Both the position numbers and the translations under genes were made by a program. Under the pieces are notes generated by a model. That model was given only the letters and a program-made list of their open reading frames with translations, was not told where the DNA came from and ran no database searches. Positions 1 to 7,932 of a stretch of 46,476 nucleotides of DNA are shown here, in pieces. The stretch's first letter is position 1. Every line of letters starts with the position of its first letter. The DNA is taken from contig JBFMEX010000019.1 in assembly GCA_040752215.1 (NCBI GenBank), positions 1-46,476 of the forward strand. Direction: 5' to 3'. Source of the stretch: JBFMEX01 sp040752215 (GTDB taxonomy: Bacteria; Pseudomonadota; Alphaproteobacteria; Rhizobiales; Hyphomicrobiaceae).

Positions 1-34
1 GGCAACCCGTGCCGCTACGCAGGAGGGCCAACCA

Positions 35-523
35 ATGAGGATTCTTTCAGTTTCGCTGCGCGCTGCTGTCGTGGCGGTCGCACTCTCGCTCGCCGGCTCC
101 GCCGCGATGGCGCAGAAGGCGCCGCCCGATCCCGCACGCCTCGCCGCGGCGCGCGACCTGATGATCGTGATGGGCTCCGACAAGCAGCTCGACGGCATGT
201 TCCAGGCGGTCGGGCAGGGCATGGCGCAGAGCGCCCAGGCAACCGGCGGCGCCGACGCAGCCGCCAAGGCCAAGCAGATGCTCGATGGCTTCATCGCCCG
301 CTTCCAGCAGTATCGCGCGCAGATGCTCGACGAGATGGCCGCGCTCTACGCCGAGCGGTTCACTGCAGAGGAGTTGAAATCGGTCGCTGATTTCTATCGC
401 GGAGGTCCCGGCGCCAAGTTCATCGCCAGCATGCCGGAGCTGATGCAGGCGGGCTCCCAGATCGGCATGGCCTACACGCAGAAGGTCATGCAGGATCTCG
501 GCATCAAGCCACCCGGCCGCTGA
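35..523 (+). CDS. DUF2059 domain secreted protein
   Basis: 162-residue protein of unknown function, probably periplasmic. Residues 1-26 form a signal peptide (basic MRILSVSLR start, alanine/leucine core, AMA-Q cleavage site). The mature part is helical: a segment around residues 40-60 (MIVMGSDKQLDGMF) and a C-terminal segment around 105-135 (MAALYAERFTAEELKSVADF, then GGPGAKF) match the DUF2059 pattern, in which an ERFT.EEL..v..FY.spvG core is typical. The start is supported by an AGGAGG ribosome-binding site at 21-26. The next gene, glutathione reductase, begins 28 bases after the stop, so the two may be co-transcribed. The family has no established biochemical role; assignment rests on the core motif. 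Confidence 0.85.
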   Translation: MRILSVSLRAAVVAVALSLAGSAAMAQKAPPDPARLAAARDLMIVMGSDKQLDGMFQAVGQGMAQSAQATGGADAAAKAKQMLDGFIARFQQYRAQMLDEMAALYAERFTAEELKSVADFYRGGPGAKFIASMPELMQAGSQIGMAYTQKVMQDLGIKPPGR

Positions 524-551
524 GCCGGGCAAGGCGTTCGCAGGGATCGGC

Positions 552-1937
552 ATGAGCGAGCACGACTTCGACCTCCTCGTCATCGGCGGCGGCTCGGGTG
601 GCGTCAGGGCTGCGCGCATCGCCGCCGGGCATGGCGCGCGCGTCGCGCTGGCCGAGGAGTACCGCATGGGCGGCACCTGCGTGATCCGCGGGTGCGTGCC
701 GAAGAAGTTGCTCGTCTACGCCAGCCGGTTCGCCGACGATCTCGAGGACATGGCTGGCTTCGGCTGGACGGTCGAGGCGGCGCGCTTCGACTGGCCGGCG
801 CTGATCGCCGCAAAGGACAAGGAGATCGCGCGGCTCGAGGGGCTTTATGCCGGTACGCTGGCGCGGGCCGGCGTGATCGTCTTCCGGGACCGCGCCGTGC
901 TCGACGGGCCGACCCGCGTGCGGCTCGTGCGCGAGCGCAAGCTCGTCAGCGCGGGCACGATCCTGATCGCGACCGGCGCCGCGCCGCACCTCGGTGATCC
1001 CTTTCCGGGCATCGAGCACTGCATCACCTCGAACGAGGCGTTCCACCTTGCCGAGCTGCCGCGACGGGTGGTGGTCGCCGGCGGCGGCTATATCGCACTC
1101 GAGTTCGCCGGCATCTTCGCCGGGCTCGGTGCCGAGACGACGGTGGTCTATCGCGGCGAAAAGGTATTGCGCGGGTTCGACATGGACCTGCGCGACGCGC
1201 TCGCCCGGGCATACGGCGAGCGCGGCATCCGCATCCTGACCGGACGCACATTCGCCGCCGTCGAGAAGACGCCCGACGGGCTCGTCACCGTGCTCGACGA
1301 CGGCACCCGGATCGAGGCCGACGCGGTCATGCTGGCGATCGGGCGGCGGCCGAACGTCGCCGAGCTCGGCCTCGAGGCGGCGGGCGTCACCTGCGGCTGG
1401 AACGGCCATATCGTCGTCGACCGCGATTTCCGCTCCTCCGTGCCATCGATCTTCGCCGTCGGCGACGTGACCGACCGCTTCAACCTGACCCCGGTTGCAA
1501 TCCGCGAGGGGCACGTGTTCGCGGACACGCAGTTCGGCCCCACGCCGCGGGTGATGGACCACGCGCTCATCCCGACCGCGGTGTTCTCGACGCCGGAGAT
1601 CGGCACCGTTGGATTGCCGGAGCACCTCGCCGCCGAGCGCGCGGAGCGGCTCGACATCTACAAGGCGGAATTCCGGCCGATGAAAGCCACGCTCGCCGGC
1701 CGCAACGAGCGCATGCTGATGAAGCTCGTTGTCGACGCCGCGAGCGACAAGGTCCTCGGTTGCCACGTGCTCGGGCCCGACGCGGCGGAGATCGTGCAGA
1801 TGGCGGCGATCGCCATGCGCATGGGCGCGACCAAGGCCGACTTCGACGCCACCATGGCTTTGCATCCGAGCGCGGCGGAGGAGCTCGTCACCATGCGCGA
1901 GACGTGGCGGCCGCCGGCGGCCACGGCGGCAAGGTAG
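552..1937 (+). CDS. gor: Glutathione-disulfide reductase
   Basis: FAD- and NADPH-dependent cytosolic enzyme reducing glutathione disulfide to two glutathiones. The 461 residues match the family length. An FAD-binding GGGSGG motif lies at 12-17; the redox-active disulfide is Cys43 and Cys48 in GGTCVIRGCVPKK. A second Rossmann motif (GGGYIALEFA) is followed by an arginine-bearing YRGEKVLRGFD stretch, which favours NADPH-using glutathione reductase over lipoamide dehydrogenase. The second FAD motif is FAVGDVTDR, and the C-terminal HPSAAEE holds the catalytic His438/Glu443 pair. The ribosome-binding site is weak (CAGGGAT). Mycothiol or trypanothione reductase are less likely alternatives given the proteobacterial context. 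Confidence 0.95.
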   Translation: MSEHDFDLLVIGGGSGGVRAARIAAGHGARVALAEEYRMGGTCVIRGCVPKKLLVYASRFADDLEDMAGFGWTVEAARFDWPALIAAKDKEIARLEGLYAGTLARAGVIVFRDRAVLDGPTRVRLVRERKLVSAGTILIATGAAPHLGDPFPGIEHCITSNEAFHLAELPRRVVVAGGGYIALEFAGIFAGLGAETTVVYRGEKVLRGFDMDLRDALARAYGERGIRILTGRTFAAVEKTPDGLVTVLDDGTRIEADAVMLAIGRRPNVAELGLEAAGVTCGWNGHIVVDRDFRSSVPSIFAVGDVTDRFNLTPVAIREGHVFADTQFGPTPRVMDHALIPTAVFSTPEIGTVGLPEHLAAERAERLDIYKAEFRPMKATLAGRNERMLMKLVVDAASDKVLGCHVLGPDAAEIVQMAAIAMRMGATKADFDATMALHPSAAEELVTMRETWRPPAATAAR

Positions 1938-2029
1938 AGCCGCGTTACCCTCATGACGGGCTGCGGTGGTTGTCAGCCGGGCCGGTGCCCGCTATGAGCG
2001 CCGCTGGAGAGCCAATTCGGGAGCCTGGC

Positions 2030-2785
2030 ATGCAGCGGCTGGAAGGCAGGATCGCCCTGGTGACGGGAGCCGGTGCGGGCATCGGCCTCGCCATTGCCCG
2101 GCTGCTCGCTGCCGAGGGCGCGCACGTGTGGGTCACCGACGTCGACGGCGCTGCGGCCGAGGCGGGCGCGGCTTCGATCCGCGCCAAGGGTCATGCAGCG
2201 ACTGCGCGCACCCTCGACGTGTCGCGCGGGCAGGACGTGACCGCGGTTCTGCGCGACCTCTCCCAGGCGCACGGCCGCGCGGACGTCGTCGTCAACAACG
2301 CCGGCCTCAACGTCAGGAGCGATTTCCGTCATCTCTCGGATGCCGACTGGGTCAAGATCCGCGAGGTCAATCTCGACGGCGTGGTGCGCATCGCGCGCGA
2401 TGCGTTCGACCTGCTCAAGGCGTCGGGGCGCGGCTCGCTCATCAACGTGTCGTCGATCATGGGCCGGCGCGGCCTGCGCCAGCTCGCCGGCTACTCGGCG
2501 ACCAAGGGCGCGGTGACGGCGCTGACCAGGGCTCTCGCCGTCGAGTACGCGCCGTACGCGATCCGCGTCAACGCGCTCGCACCCGGCTTCATCGAGACCG
2601 CGCTGACCGAGCGCGTGCTGAGGAACCCGGCGATCAACAAGGTGCTGCTCGACCAGACGCCGATGCGCCGCTTCGGCACGGCCGAGGACGTGGCGCGTGC
2701 GGCGCTGTTCCTTGCGAGTGATGATGCCGGATACGTGACGGGAGCCGAGCTCGTCGTCGACGGCGGCATGTCGGCGGGCCTCTAG
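2030..2785 (+). CDS. SDR family NAD(P)-dependent oxidoreductase
   Basis: Classical short-chain dehydrogenase/reductase, 251 residues from this start. The cofactor motif TGAGAGIG is at 12-19, NNAG at 89-92, Asn114 in the helix, Ser141/142, and the active-site pair Tyr155-Lys159 (YSATK). The C-terminal GYVTGAELVVDGGMSAG is the usual family ending. Asp37 at the end of the second strand (VTDVDG) suggests NAD(H) preference. The ATG at 2030 was chosen because the homologous part begins with MQRLEGRIALVTG and GGGAG stands six bases upstream; an in-frame ATG at 1994 would add 12 residues. The substrate cannot be inferred: FabG-like and sugar or sorbitol dehydrogenases share these features. Confidence 0.9.
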   Translation: MQRLEGRIALVTGAGAGIGLAIARLLAAEGAHVWVTDVDGAAAEAGAASIRAKGHAATARTLDVSRGQDVTAVLRDLSQAHGRADVVVNNAGLNVRSDFRHLSDADWVKIREVNLDGVVRIARDAFDLLKASGRGSLINVSSIMGRRGLRQLAGYSATKGAVTALTRALAVEYAPYAIRVNALAPGFIETALTERVLRNPAINKVLLDQTPMRRFGTAEDVARAALFLASDDAGYVTGAELVVDGGMSAGL

Positions 2786-2911
2786 CCCGCCCATCATGTC
2801 CGCCGGGGACACGACGGTCTAGCCTCTACACCCCCGGGCCGATGTGCTAAGAGCACGCCCGCGAGGAGACGGCGGAGCGAGCGGGTCGAGGGTCACGAGG
2901 AGGCAATCGAC

Positions 2912-3532
2912 ATGAGACTCGGAAGGCTGCAGCGGCAGCTGCTCGGCGCACTTTCGCTGCTGGCCTGCGCCATCGTGGCGCCGCCGCTGACGCACGCCGA
3001 CAGCTATCGAATCGACAAGGACCACACCGAGGTCCGCTTCAGCTGGGACCACCTTGGCATGTCGCGCCAGTCGGGGCGCTTCCTCGACGTCGCCGGCCGC
3101 ATCGAGTTCGATCCCGACAAGCCCGAGGCCAGCACGATCGATGTCCGCATCGGGCTCAAGAGCCTCATGACCGGCGTGCCGGCGCTCGACGATCAGCTGC
3201 TGAGGACCACCGACTTCTTCGATGCCGAGCGCCATCCTGCGATCCTGTTCCGGAGCTCGAGCGTGGCGCTGACGACGGCCAAGACCGCCAACGTGGCGGG
3301 CGAGCTCACGATCAACGGCATCACCAAGCCGGCGGTGCTGAGCGTCGTTTGGAACTTCACCGGCGAGCACCCGCTGTCCGGGGTCAATCCGGTCTACAAG
3401 GGCGTCTACGCGTCGGGCTTCTCGGCCAGGGCGCAGATCCTGCGCAGCGACTGGGGCATCACGCGGACCATCCCGCTGGTCTCCGACGAGATCCGCATCA
3501 CCATCGAGGCCGAGCTGATCCGCGAGCGGTGA
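2912..3532 (+). CDS. YceI family periplasmic protein
   Basis: 206-residue YceI-family protein, a lipocalin-like beta barrel that binds an isoprenoid-type lipid in known structures. Signal peptide 1-29 ends at THA-D. The mature protein opens with the typical SYRIDKDHTEVRFSWDHLGM, followed by GRFLDVAGRIEFDPDKPE, a DFFDAERHP segment near residue 105 and GELTINGITKPAVL. These are the diagnostic YceI motifs. The ribosome-binding site is GAGGAGG at 2896-2902, although the spacing is loose. Its stop lies four bases from the stop of the convergent ELM1-family gene. The physiological ligand is unknown. No cytochrome b561 gene, a frequent YceI partner, is adjacent. Confidence 0.93.
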   Translation: MRLGRLQRQLLGALSLLACAIVAPPLTHADSYRIDKDHTEVRFSWDHLGMSRQSGRFLDVAGRIEFDPDKPEASTIDVRIGLKSLMTGVPALDDQLLRTTDFFDAERHPAILFRSSSVALTTAKTANVAGELTINGITKPAVLSVVWNFTGEHPLSGVNPVYKGVYASGFSARAQILRSDWGITRTIPLVSDEIRITIEAELIRER

Positions 3533-3536
3533 GCGA

Positions 3537-4553
3537 TCACGGCAACAGGGCTGGCAGGCGCTGCTGGAGCAGGCCCGCCAGGGCGTCGAGCGGGTTTTCG
3601 GTGAGCGGGGTGATCTCGGCCAGGGCCGCGGCGAAGCGCTCCGGCGTCACGCTGGCGATGGCGAGGGCGCGGATCCAGCCGTTGGCCCCGAGCCAGTCCC
3701 GGTAGCCCCTCTCGTCTGCCGTCAGCGCGCAGTGCGCGGGCGCAAGGCTGATCGTCCGGCGGCGCACCCACACGCCTTCCGAGACCATCGAGCTCGAATC
3801 CGCCGTCACCGCCAGCAGCTCGGCGCGGCGGAGGAGACTGTCCAGTGCGCCTGGTGCCGTGTTCCTGACGTCGATCAGCTCGGCGATCGCGCCTCGGCCG
3901 ACGAGCGATGCGAGGCGATCGCTCACGGCGTCCGGCGTGCGGCGCGAGTTGGTGACGATCCACCGCGTGCCGATCGTGCGGCCGCAAGCCTCGGCGAACG
4001 CGAGCAGGCGGTCCCAGTCGTGCGCGGCGAAATGCACCTCGCGCCCGGCGTCGCCGCCGATCAGCAGGCCGGCGAGTGGCGGCTCTCCGGCAGGGCGGGG
4101 CGGCAGCGCGAGGGCGTCGGCGTTGAACCGGCTCGGTTTCAGCGTCATCGCGTGGCGCGGGCGGGACGCGTTGCGGGCGTAGGAGGTCAACACCAGGGAG
4201 AAGTCTTCCGGCGGGTAGCGGCGCAGTGAGCCATAGAAGACGTTCGGCACGCCGGCCAGGCGGCGGGCGGCGACGTTGGCGGCGAGCGTATCACCGCCGG
4301 CCGAGACGACGAGACCGACATCGGCCAAGACCTGGGGATCGACGCCGTAGATATGGCGCAGGATGCGCTCTGGTCCCAGCCCCGCGTTCGAGAGTGCGGA
4401 GAGGGCTCGTGCCGGCAACCACCCCGGCCGGCGCAGCTCGACGCGGCGCACCTCGACCGGGCGGCGGCGGCGAAGCGCGGCCAGGATGCCGTCCGACAGG
4501 GTCAGGTGGCCGGGCCGGCCATCGGAGAGCTGGAGCGCGAGGAGTGGCGGCAT
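3537..4553 (-). CDS. ELM1-family protein (PF06258-like), copy A
   Basis: 338-residue member of the family named after the plant mitochondrial fission factor ELM1; bacterial members are predicted GT-B-fold proteins of unknown function. Visible family motifs: ALQLSDGRPGH at the N-terminus, VVSAGGDTLAANV near residue 100, LLIGGDAG in the middle, WIVTNSRRTP, and LAVTADSSSMVSEG, which resembles a nucleotide-sugar-binding motif of GT-B glycosyltransferases. The ATG at 4553 was chosen because homology starts at MPPLLALQLSDG; the frame stays open 93 bases further upstream. A paralogue lies at 31039-32139. Its stop is four bases from that of the yceI-like gene. The mitochondrial name should not be taken as a function. 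Confidence 0.82.
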   Translation of the reverse strand: MPPLLALQLSDGRPGHLTLSDGILAALRRRRPVEVRRVELRRPGWLPARALSALSNAGLGPERILRHIYGVDPQVLADVGLVVSAGGDTLAANVAARRLAGVPNVFYGSLRRYPPEDFSLVLTSYARNASRPRHAMTLKPSRFNADALALPPRPAGEPPLAGLLIGGDAGREVHFAAHDWDRLLAFAEACGRTIGTRWIVTNSRRTPDAVSDRLASLVGRGAIAELIDVRNTAPGALDSLLRRAELLAVTADSSSMVSEGVWVRRRTISLAPAHCALTADERGYRDWLGANGWIRALAIASVTPERFAAALAEITPLTENPLDALAGLLQQRLPALLP

Positions 4554-4694
4554 GGGGCTCGCAAGTGTGCTTCCGGTAGGGCATGGCCTCGGGCCGCCCC
4601 TGGAATCGGAGCCGGTCCTCCGATCCAAGGCACGATAGCACAACACGTCGGGGCCATCGGCGTTCCCTCGTCAGGCGGGAGCAATCAGATCGAC

Positions 4695-4757
4695 TTTACG
4701 CAAAATATTGCGCACCTGTTTCGAGCTCTTGCCGGACTTTGTGTATATATTTACGCA
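4695..4757 (+). promoter_or_regulatory. Probable hicAB promoter/operator region
   Basis: This stretch is strikingly AT-rich for the window. It holds the octamer TTTACGCA twice (4695-4702 and 4750-4757), an inverted repeat CGCAA-AATA-TTGCG at 4699-4712, and a TATATT box at 4746-4751 that could serve as -10. I cannot assign a well-spaced -35 box. HicB antitoxins normally bind such repeats upstream of their own operon, so an autoregulatory operator is the likely role. Inferred from position and sequence only. Confidence 0.45.
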
Positions 4758-4771
4758 CTAGATGAGGGTGC

Positions 4772-4966
4772 ATGCCGAGCTTCGAGACGAACACCCGCAA
4801 GATCGTGGCTCGATTGGAGCGCGAAGGGTGGGTGCTGAAAGAGGGCAGCGAGCACATGCTGTTCAAGCACCCTCGGAAGACTGGCCGCATCACGGTGCCG
4901 AGGCTCCGGGAGGTCTCGATCGGTGTGGCTCGGTCGATCGCCAAGATCGCTGGCTGCAAGGAGTGA
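4772..4966 (+). CDS. hicA: HicA-family mRNA interferase toxin
   Basis: 64-residue type II toxin with a double-stranded-RNA-binding-domain fold that cuts mRNA independently of ribosomes in characterised members. The hallmark is GSEHMLFKHP at residues 25-34, with His28 as the catalytic histidine, preceded by a helix (TNTRKIVARLEREGWV) and followed by a strand TGRITVP and a C-terminal helix (GVARSIAKIAGC). Length and order are complete, so the toxin looks intact. A GAGGG Shine-Dalgarno lies only three bases before the ATG. hicB follows after five bases and its ribosome-binding site overlaps the end of this gene. Confidence 0.9.
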   Translation: MPSFETNTRKIVARLEREGWVLKEGSEHMLFKHPRKTGRITVPRLREVSIGVARSIAKIAGCKE

Positions 4967-4971
4967 CAACG

Positions 4972-5376
4972 ATGGCGCGCTATTTGGGGCTGGTGGACGG
5001 AGCGGGGTCGACCTGGGGCGTTCGCATCCCCGACTTTCCCGGCTGTCACGGCGGCGGCGCCACGCCCGGCGAGGCGATGGCAGACGCCACTCGTGCGTTG
5101 CGCGAGTTCGCGGCGGATATGGTCGCAGACGGCGAGGCGATCCCGGTGCCCCGGGATTACAACGAGATCAAGGCCGATCTCGAAGCGCAGGGCGAGCCGT
5201 GGGGTGGGGCCGTTTACATCCCGCTGCTGCTCGACCAGAAGCGCCTCGTTCGGGCGAACATCTCGCTGGATGCCGGCTTGCTCGCGGCGATCGACGAAGC
5301 CGCCGCAGAGCGCGGCCTGACGCGATCCGCATTCCTTGTGAGCGCGGCCCTCGACAAGATCGCCGATGCGAAGTGA
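4972..5376 (+). CDS. hicB: HicB-family antitoxin
   Basis: 134-residue antitoxin that should bind and inhibit the HicA protein encoded just upstream and repress the operon. The N-terminal half is the degenerate RNase H-like HicB fold (YLGLVDGAGSTWGVRIPDFPGCHGGG, then a helix with ATRALREFAADM). The C-terminal part from about residue 90 (LVRANISLDAGLLAAIDEAA, then RSAFLVSAALDKI) reads as a ribbon-helix-helix DNA-binding domain. Start: the ATG follows AAGGAG inside the hicA stop region, and the first residues MARYLGLVDG fit the family. Both partners appear intact. The 3' end lies 30 bases from a tRNA gene on the other strand. Confidence 0.9.
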   Translation: MARYLGLVDGAGSTWGVRIPDFPGCHGGGATPGEAMADATRALREFAADMVADGEAIPVPRDYNEIKADLEAQGEPWGGAVYIPLLLDQKRLVRANISLDAGLLAAIDEAAAERGLTRSAFLVSAALDKIADAK

Positions 5377-5406
5377 CGAGTTCGGAAGGCACCCGACGTG
5401 TGAGCA

Positions 5407-5482
5407 TGGTGGGCCCGCCAGGATTCGAACCTGGAACCAGACGGTTATGAGCCGCCAGCTCTAACCATTGAGCTACGGGCCC
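5407..5482 (-). tRNA. tRNA-Ile2 (CAT anticodon, lysidine type)
   Basis: 76-base tRNA on the minus strand. Acceptor arms GGGCCCG/CGGGCCC pair fully; the D stem is GCTC/GAGC with loop AATGGTTA; the anticodon stem is GGCGG/CCGTC (one G-U pair) around the loop CTCATAA, giving anticodon CAT; the T arm is CCAGG-TTCGAAT-CCTGG. The 3' CCA is encoded (5407-5409). The short D loop and the GGCGG-CTCATAA arm resemble tRNA-Ile2, whose C34 is changed to lysidine to read AUA, more than elongator tRNA-Met. Generic annotation would probably label it tRNA-Met. Confidence 0.95.
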
Positions 5483-5605
5483 GAAGGCGCTCCTCGGGAG
5501 CGGCGTTTCTATCCCATATCGGCCTCCAGGCGAAGCCCGCCGCACCCGCCCTTGTTTTTCCTCAGCCTCGCGATATGGCGGAGCGGCCGACCGAAGGAGC
5601 CCGCC

Positions 5606-6334
5606 ATGTCCAATCCGACCGCTCACAGACCGATCCTCGTCTTGGGCCTCGCGCTGGCGAGCGCCGTCGCGCTGCTCCTCGATGCCGGCGCAACCCGGGC
5701 CGAGGAGAAGGCGATGCAGCGGACAGTGACGGTATCGGCGAGCGGGCAGGTGGCGGTGAAGCCGGATCTGGCCAGGATCTCGACGGGCGTCACGACCGAG
5801 GCCGCCACCGCGCGCGAGGCGATGAGCCGCAACAGCGAAGCGATGGGCAAGCTGATCGCCGGCCTCAAGTCGGCCGGCGTCGCGGCGGAGGACATCCAGA
5901 CCTCCGAGCTTGCGGTCGGCCCGCGCTATTCCAATCCGCGCGACGGCAAGGCGCCGTCGATCATCGGCTATCAGGTCACCAATCAGGTGCGGATCGCCGC
6001 GCGCGATCTCGCCCGGCTCGGCGAGGTGCTGGACCAGCTGGTGTCGCTTGGGGCCAACCAGATCGGCGGCTTGAGCTTCGAGGCGAGCACGGCCGAGACG
6101 GCCCGTGACGAGGCGCGCCGGCAGGCAGTCGCCAATGCGCTGCGCCGCGCCAAGCTCTATGCCGAGGCTGCGGGCGCCAAGGTCGGGCAGGTGCTGACGA
6201 TCTCCGAGGAGACCGCCCACGTCGTTCCGCGCGGGATGGCGATGGCACGCGCGGCATCCGCCGAGGCCGCGCCGATCGAAGAGGGCGTGTTGCAGCTCGA
6301 GGCGCGGGTGACGATCACCTATGCGCTGGAGTAG
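5606..6334 (+). CDS. SIMPL (DUF541) domain periplasmic protein
   Basis: 242-residue exported protein with a SIMPL/DUF541 domain. The signal peptide spans residues 1-32, ending ATRA-E. The domain starts at RTVTVSASGQVAVKPDLARI and continues with the typical alternation of helices (AREAMSRNSEAMGKLIAGLK) and strands, including AAEDIQTSELAVGPRY and a C-terminal EARVTITYAL strand. Start chosen at ATG 5606 because a GAAGGAG ribosome-binding site ends six bases upstream and a signal peptide follows directly. In other bacteria the family includes oligomeric outer-membrane or stress-related proteins (BP26 of Brucella is one); the function here is not known. Confidence 0.9.
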   Translation: MSNPTAHRPILVLGLALASAVALLLDAGATRAEEKAMQRTVTVSASGQVAVKPDLARISTGVTTEAATAREAMSRNSEAMGKLIAGLKSAGVAAEDIQTSELAVGPRYSNPRDGKAPSIIGYQVTNQVRIAARDLARLGEVLDQLVSLGANQIGGLSFEASTAETARDEARRQAVANALRRAKLYAEAAGAKVGQVLTISEETAHVVPRGMAMARAASAEAAPIEEGVLQLEARVTITYALE

Positions 6335-6377
6335 ATGCGAGCAGCCCGGCGGTATCGCCTGTCTTGTTGGCGTCCTT

Positions 6378-6412
6378 GTTATCGGAAAATCGGTAGCCAC
6401 TCTTCCGCAAGC
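6378..6412. repeat. Intergenic palindrome, Rhizobiales-type repeat (variant)
   Basis: The arms CGGAAAA (6383-6389) and TCTTCCG (6401-6407) pair with one mismatch around CGGTAGCCAC. Layout and core match the larger element at 21376-21423 (GAAAA.CGGT..CCACT.TTC). It lies between two convergent genes and could act as a transcription terminator or mRNA-stabilising hairpin in either direction. Confidence 0.5.
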
Positions 6413-6436
6413 ACTGAAGGCGCGGCGCGAGCGGCC

Positions 6437-7345
6437 TCAGAGCAGGCTGACGACCTCGACCGGGGCTGCCGGACCGGCGCCGGGCTGCAGCGTCCAATCG
6501 CTCGCGTTGTGCATCTCGCCGCCTTCGCGCAGGCGTCGCAGCCGCGCGAGATCGGCGGTGCCGACCACCCAGCCGGGCTCGTCGAGCCGGCCCTCGACGA
6601 GGATGCCGGTGTCCGACACGTCGTGCTCGGCCGGTACATAGAGCCCCGCGGCCCCGCAATTGCGATCGACCGCGGGCGACCACAGCGCATCGCCGACAGT
6701 CGGGCTCTGGACGGTCAGGATAGTATTCTCGAGTGCGCGGGCAAGGCAGCCGGTGCGCACGCGGTTGAATCCCGATCGCCGCTCGGTGCAGGACGGCACC
6801 AGCACGATCTCGGCACCGGCCTCGGCCATCGCCCGAACCAGCAGCGGAAACTCGACATCGTAGCAGATCGCGATGCCGATGCGGCCGAGCGCGGTGTCGA
6901 AGACGCGCAGCGGGCTACCGGCAGCGACTCCCCATTCGCGCTCGAACGGGGTCATGACGAGCTTCTCCTGCTCGCCGACGAGGCCCTCGGGAGTGACGAG
7001 CTGGGCGGCATTGACGATGCGGCCGTCCTCGGTCGCGACCGGGCCGCTGCCGGCCAGGATGTGGACGTTGTGGCGGCGCGCGAGATCGACGTGGAAGGCG
7101 ACCCGCTCGCCGGCCTCGGCCGAGACGACGGCGAGAGTCCGCGCAAGTTCCGCTTTCGCTTCTGGCCCGAACGCGGCCGCCTGCTCGATCGCGGCGTACT
7201 CGGGGAAGACCAGCAGCTCTGCCCCGGTCGCCGCACCGTCCGCGACCCAACGCGCGATCTTCTCCCGCCACTCGGCGAGGCTCGACGGCTCGCCGATCGG
7301 GTACTGGGCGGCAGCGATGCGCAGGCTGTCGCGCGCAGTGGTCAC
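6437..7345 (-). CDS. Carbon-nitrogen hydrolase (nitrilase superfamily)
   Basis: 302-residue amidase/nitrilase-superfamily enzyme hydrolysing a carbon-nitrogen bond. The catalytic triad is visible: Glu49 in LLVFPEYA, Lys128 in GEQEKLVMTPFERE, and Cys161 in GIAICYDVEFP. Length fits a single-domain member. The start is a GTG at 7345-7343 that overlaps the TGA of the GNAT gene (GTGA), so translation is probably coupled. The substrate is unknown; candidates are omega-amidase-type amides or N-carbamoyl compounds. Nitrilase and GNAT domains are fused in single proteins such as YhcX of Bacillus, which supports a functional link with the adjacent acetyltransferase. Confidence 0.88.
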   Translation of the reverse strand: MTTARDSLRIAAAQYPIGEPSSLAEWREKIARWVADGAATGAELLVFPEYAAIEQAAAFGPEAKAELARTLAVVSAEAGERVAFHVDLARRHNVHILAGSGPVATEDGRIVNAAQLVTPEGLVGEQEKLVMTPFEREWGVAAGSPLRVFDTALGRIGIAICYDVEFPLLVRAMAEAGAEIVLVPSCTERRSGFNRVRTGCLARALENTILTVQSPTVGDALWSPAVDRNCGAAGLYVPAEHDVSDTGILVEGRLDEPGWVVGTADLARLRRLREGGEMHNASDWTLQPGAGPAAPVEVVSLL

Positions 7346-7932
7346 AGCGCCTTCATCCAGAACTGCATCTCGTGGACGGTCTCGGCCGGTTGGTCGATGT
7401 CCTTCCAGGTGTAGGTTGCGACGAGCCCAGGCACCGGCGCGTAGCCGCGCTTTTTCCAGAAGCCGTCGAGCGGCACGTAGTCGGCCGGCTTCAGCGGATG
7501 GTCGTCCGGTCGGACGACGCGGCAGAACGTCGAGTGGGTGAAGCCGCCGAGGCGGCGCGCCTGCGCCTCGCGCTGATCGAAGAACGCATGCCCGAGGCCA
7601 TGGCCGCGGTGACTCTTCAGCAACACCGATTCACCGCAGTAGAAGATGCGCGCGATGTCGTAGCCGGCGTTGCGGAACGGTGTGCCGAACTCGTCGGCGT
7701 GCTCGATCATCGGCGCGGCGGTCGAGGCGCCGACGATCGTGTCGCCGTCGCGGGCGACGACGCAGACGGCACCCTTCGCCGCGGCGAGCTTGGCGAGATA
7801 CCTCTCCTCGTAGGCGAGCGAGCCGTCGTAGAGATAGGGCCAGTCGCGGAACACAGTGATCCTGAGCCGCGCGAGCTCCGGCAGCACGGCAGCGATGTCT
7901 GCGCCGGTCAGGGCTTCGACCTCGAGGCTCAC
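7342..7932 (-). CDS. GNAT family N-acetyltransferase
   Basis: 196-residue GNAT-fold protein from a GTG start whose last two bases begin the panD stop codon (GTGA). The fold is indicated by an N-terminal strand-helix (LEVEALTGADIAAVLPELAR), the strand VCVVARDGDTIVGAS, and the acetyl-CoA pyrophosphate-binding segment LLKSHRGHGLGHAFFDQREA, where RGHGLG corresponds to the R/Q-x-x-G-x-G/A motif. DGFWKKRGYAPV near the C-terminus is the usual last element. A start 36 bases upstream exists but the GTGA overlap is more convincing. Substrate unknown. It sits between panD and a nitrilase-family gene with overlaps at both ends. Confidence 0.85.
   Translation of the reverse strand: MSLEVEALTGADIAAVLPELARLRITVFRDWPYLYDGSLAYEERYLAKLAAAKGAVCVVARDGDTIVGASTAAPMIEHADEFGTPFRNAGYDIARIFYCGESVLLKSHRGHGLGHAFFDQREAQARRLGGFTHSTFCRVVRPDDHPLKPADYVPLDGFWKKRGYAPVPGLVATYTWKDIDQPAETVHEMQFWMKAL

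Noticed and set aside
5407..5482. Calling the tRNA an elongator tRNA-Met
   Set aside because: The short D loop and the anticodon arm fit tRNA-Ile2 better; both have anticodon CAT.
4600..5500. Duplicate of the tRNA 3' end as an attachment-site scar beyond hicAB
   Set aside because: No second copy of the tRNA end was found on the far side of hicAB.
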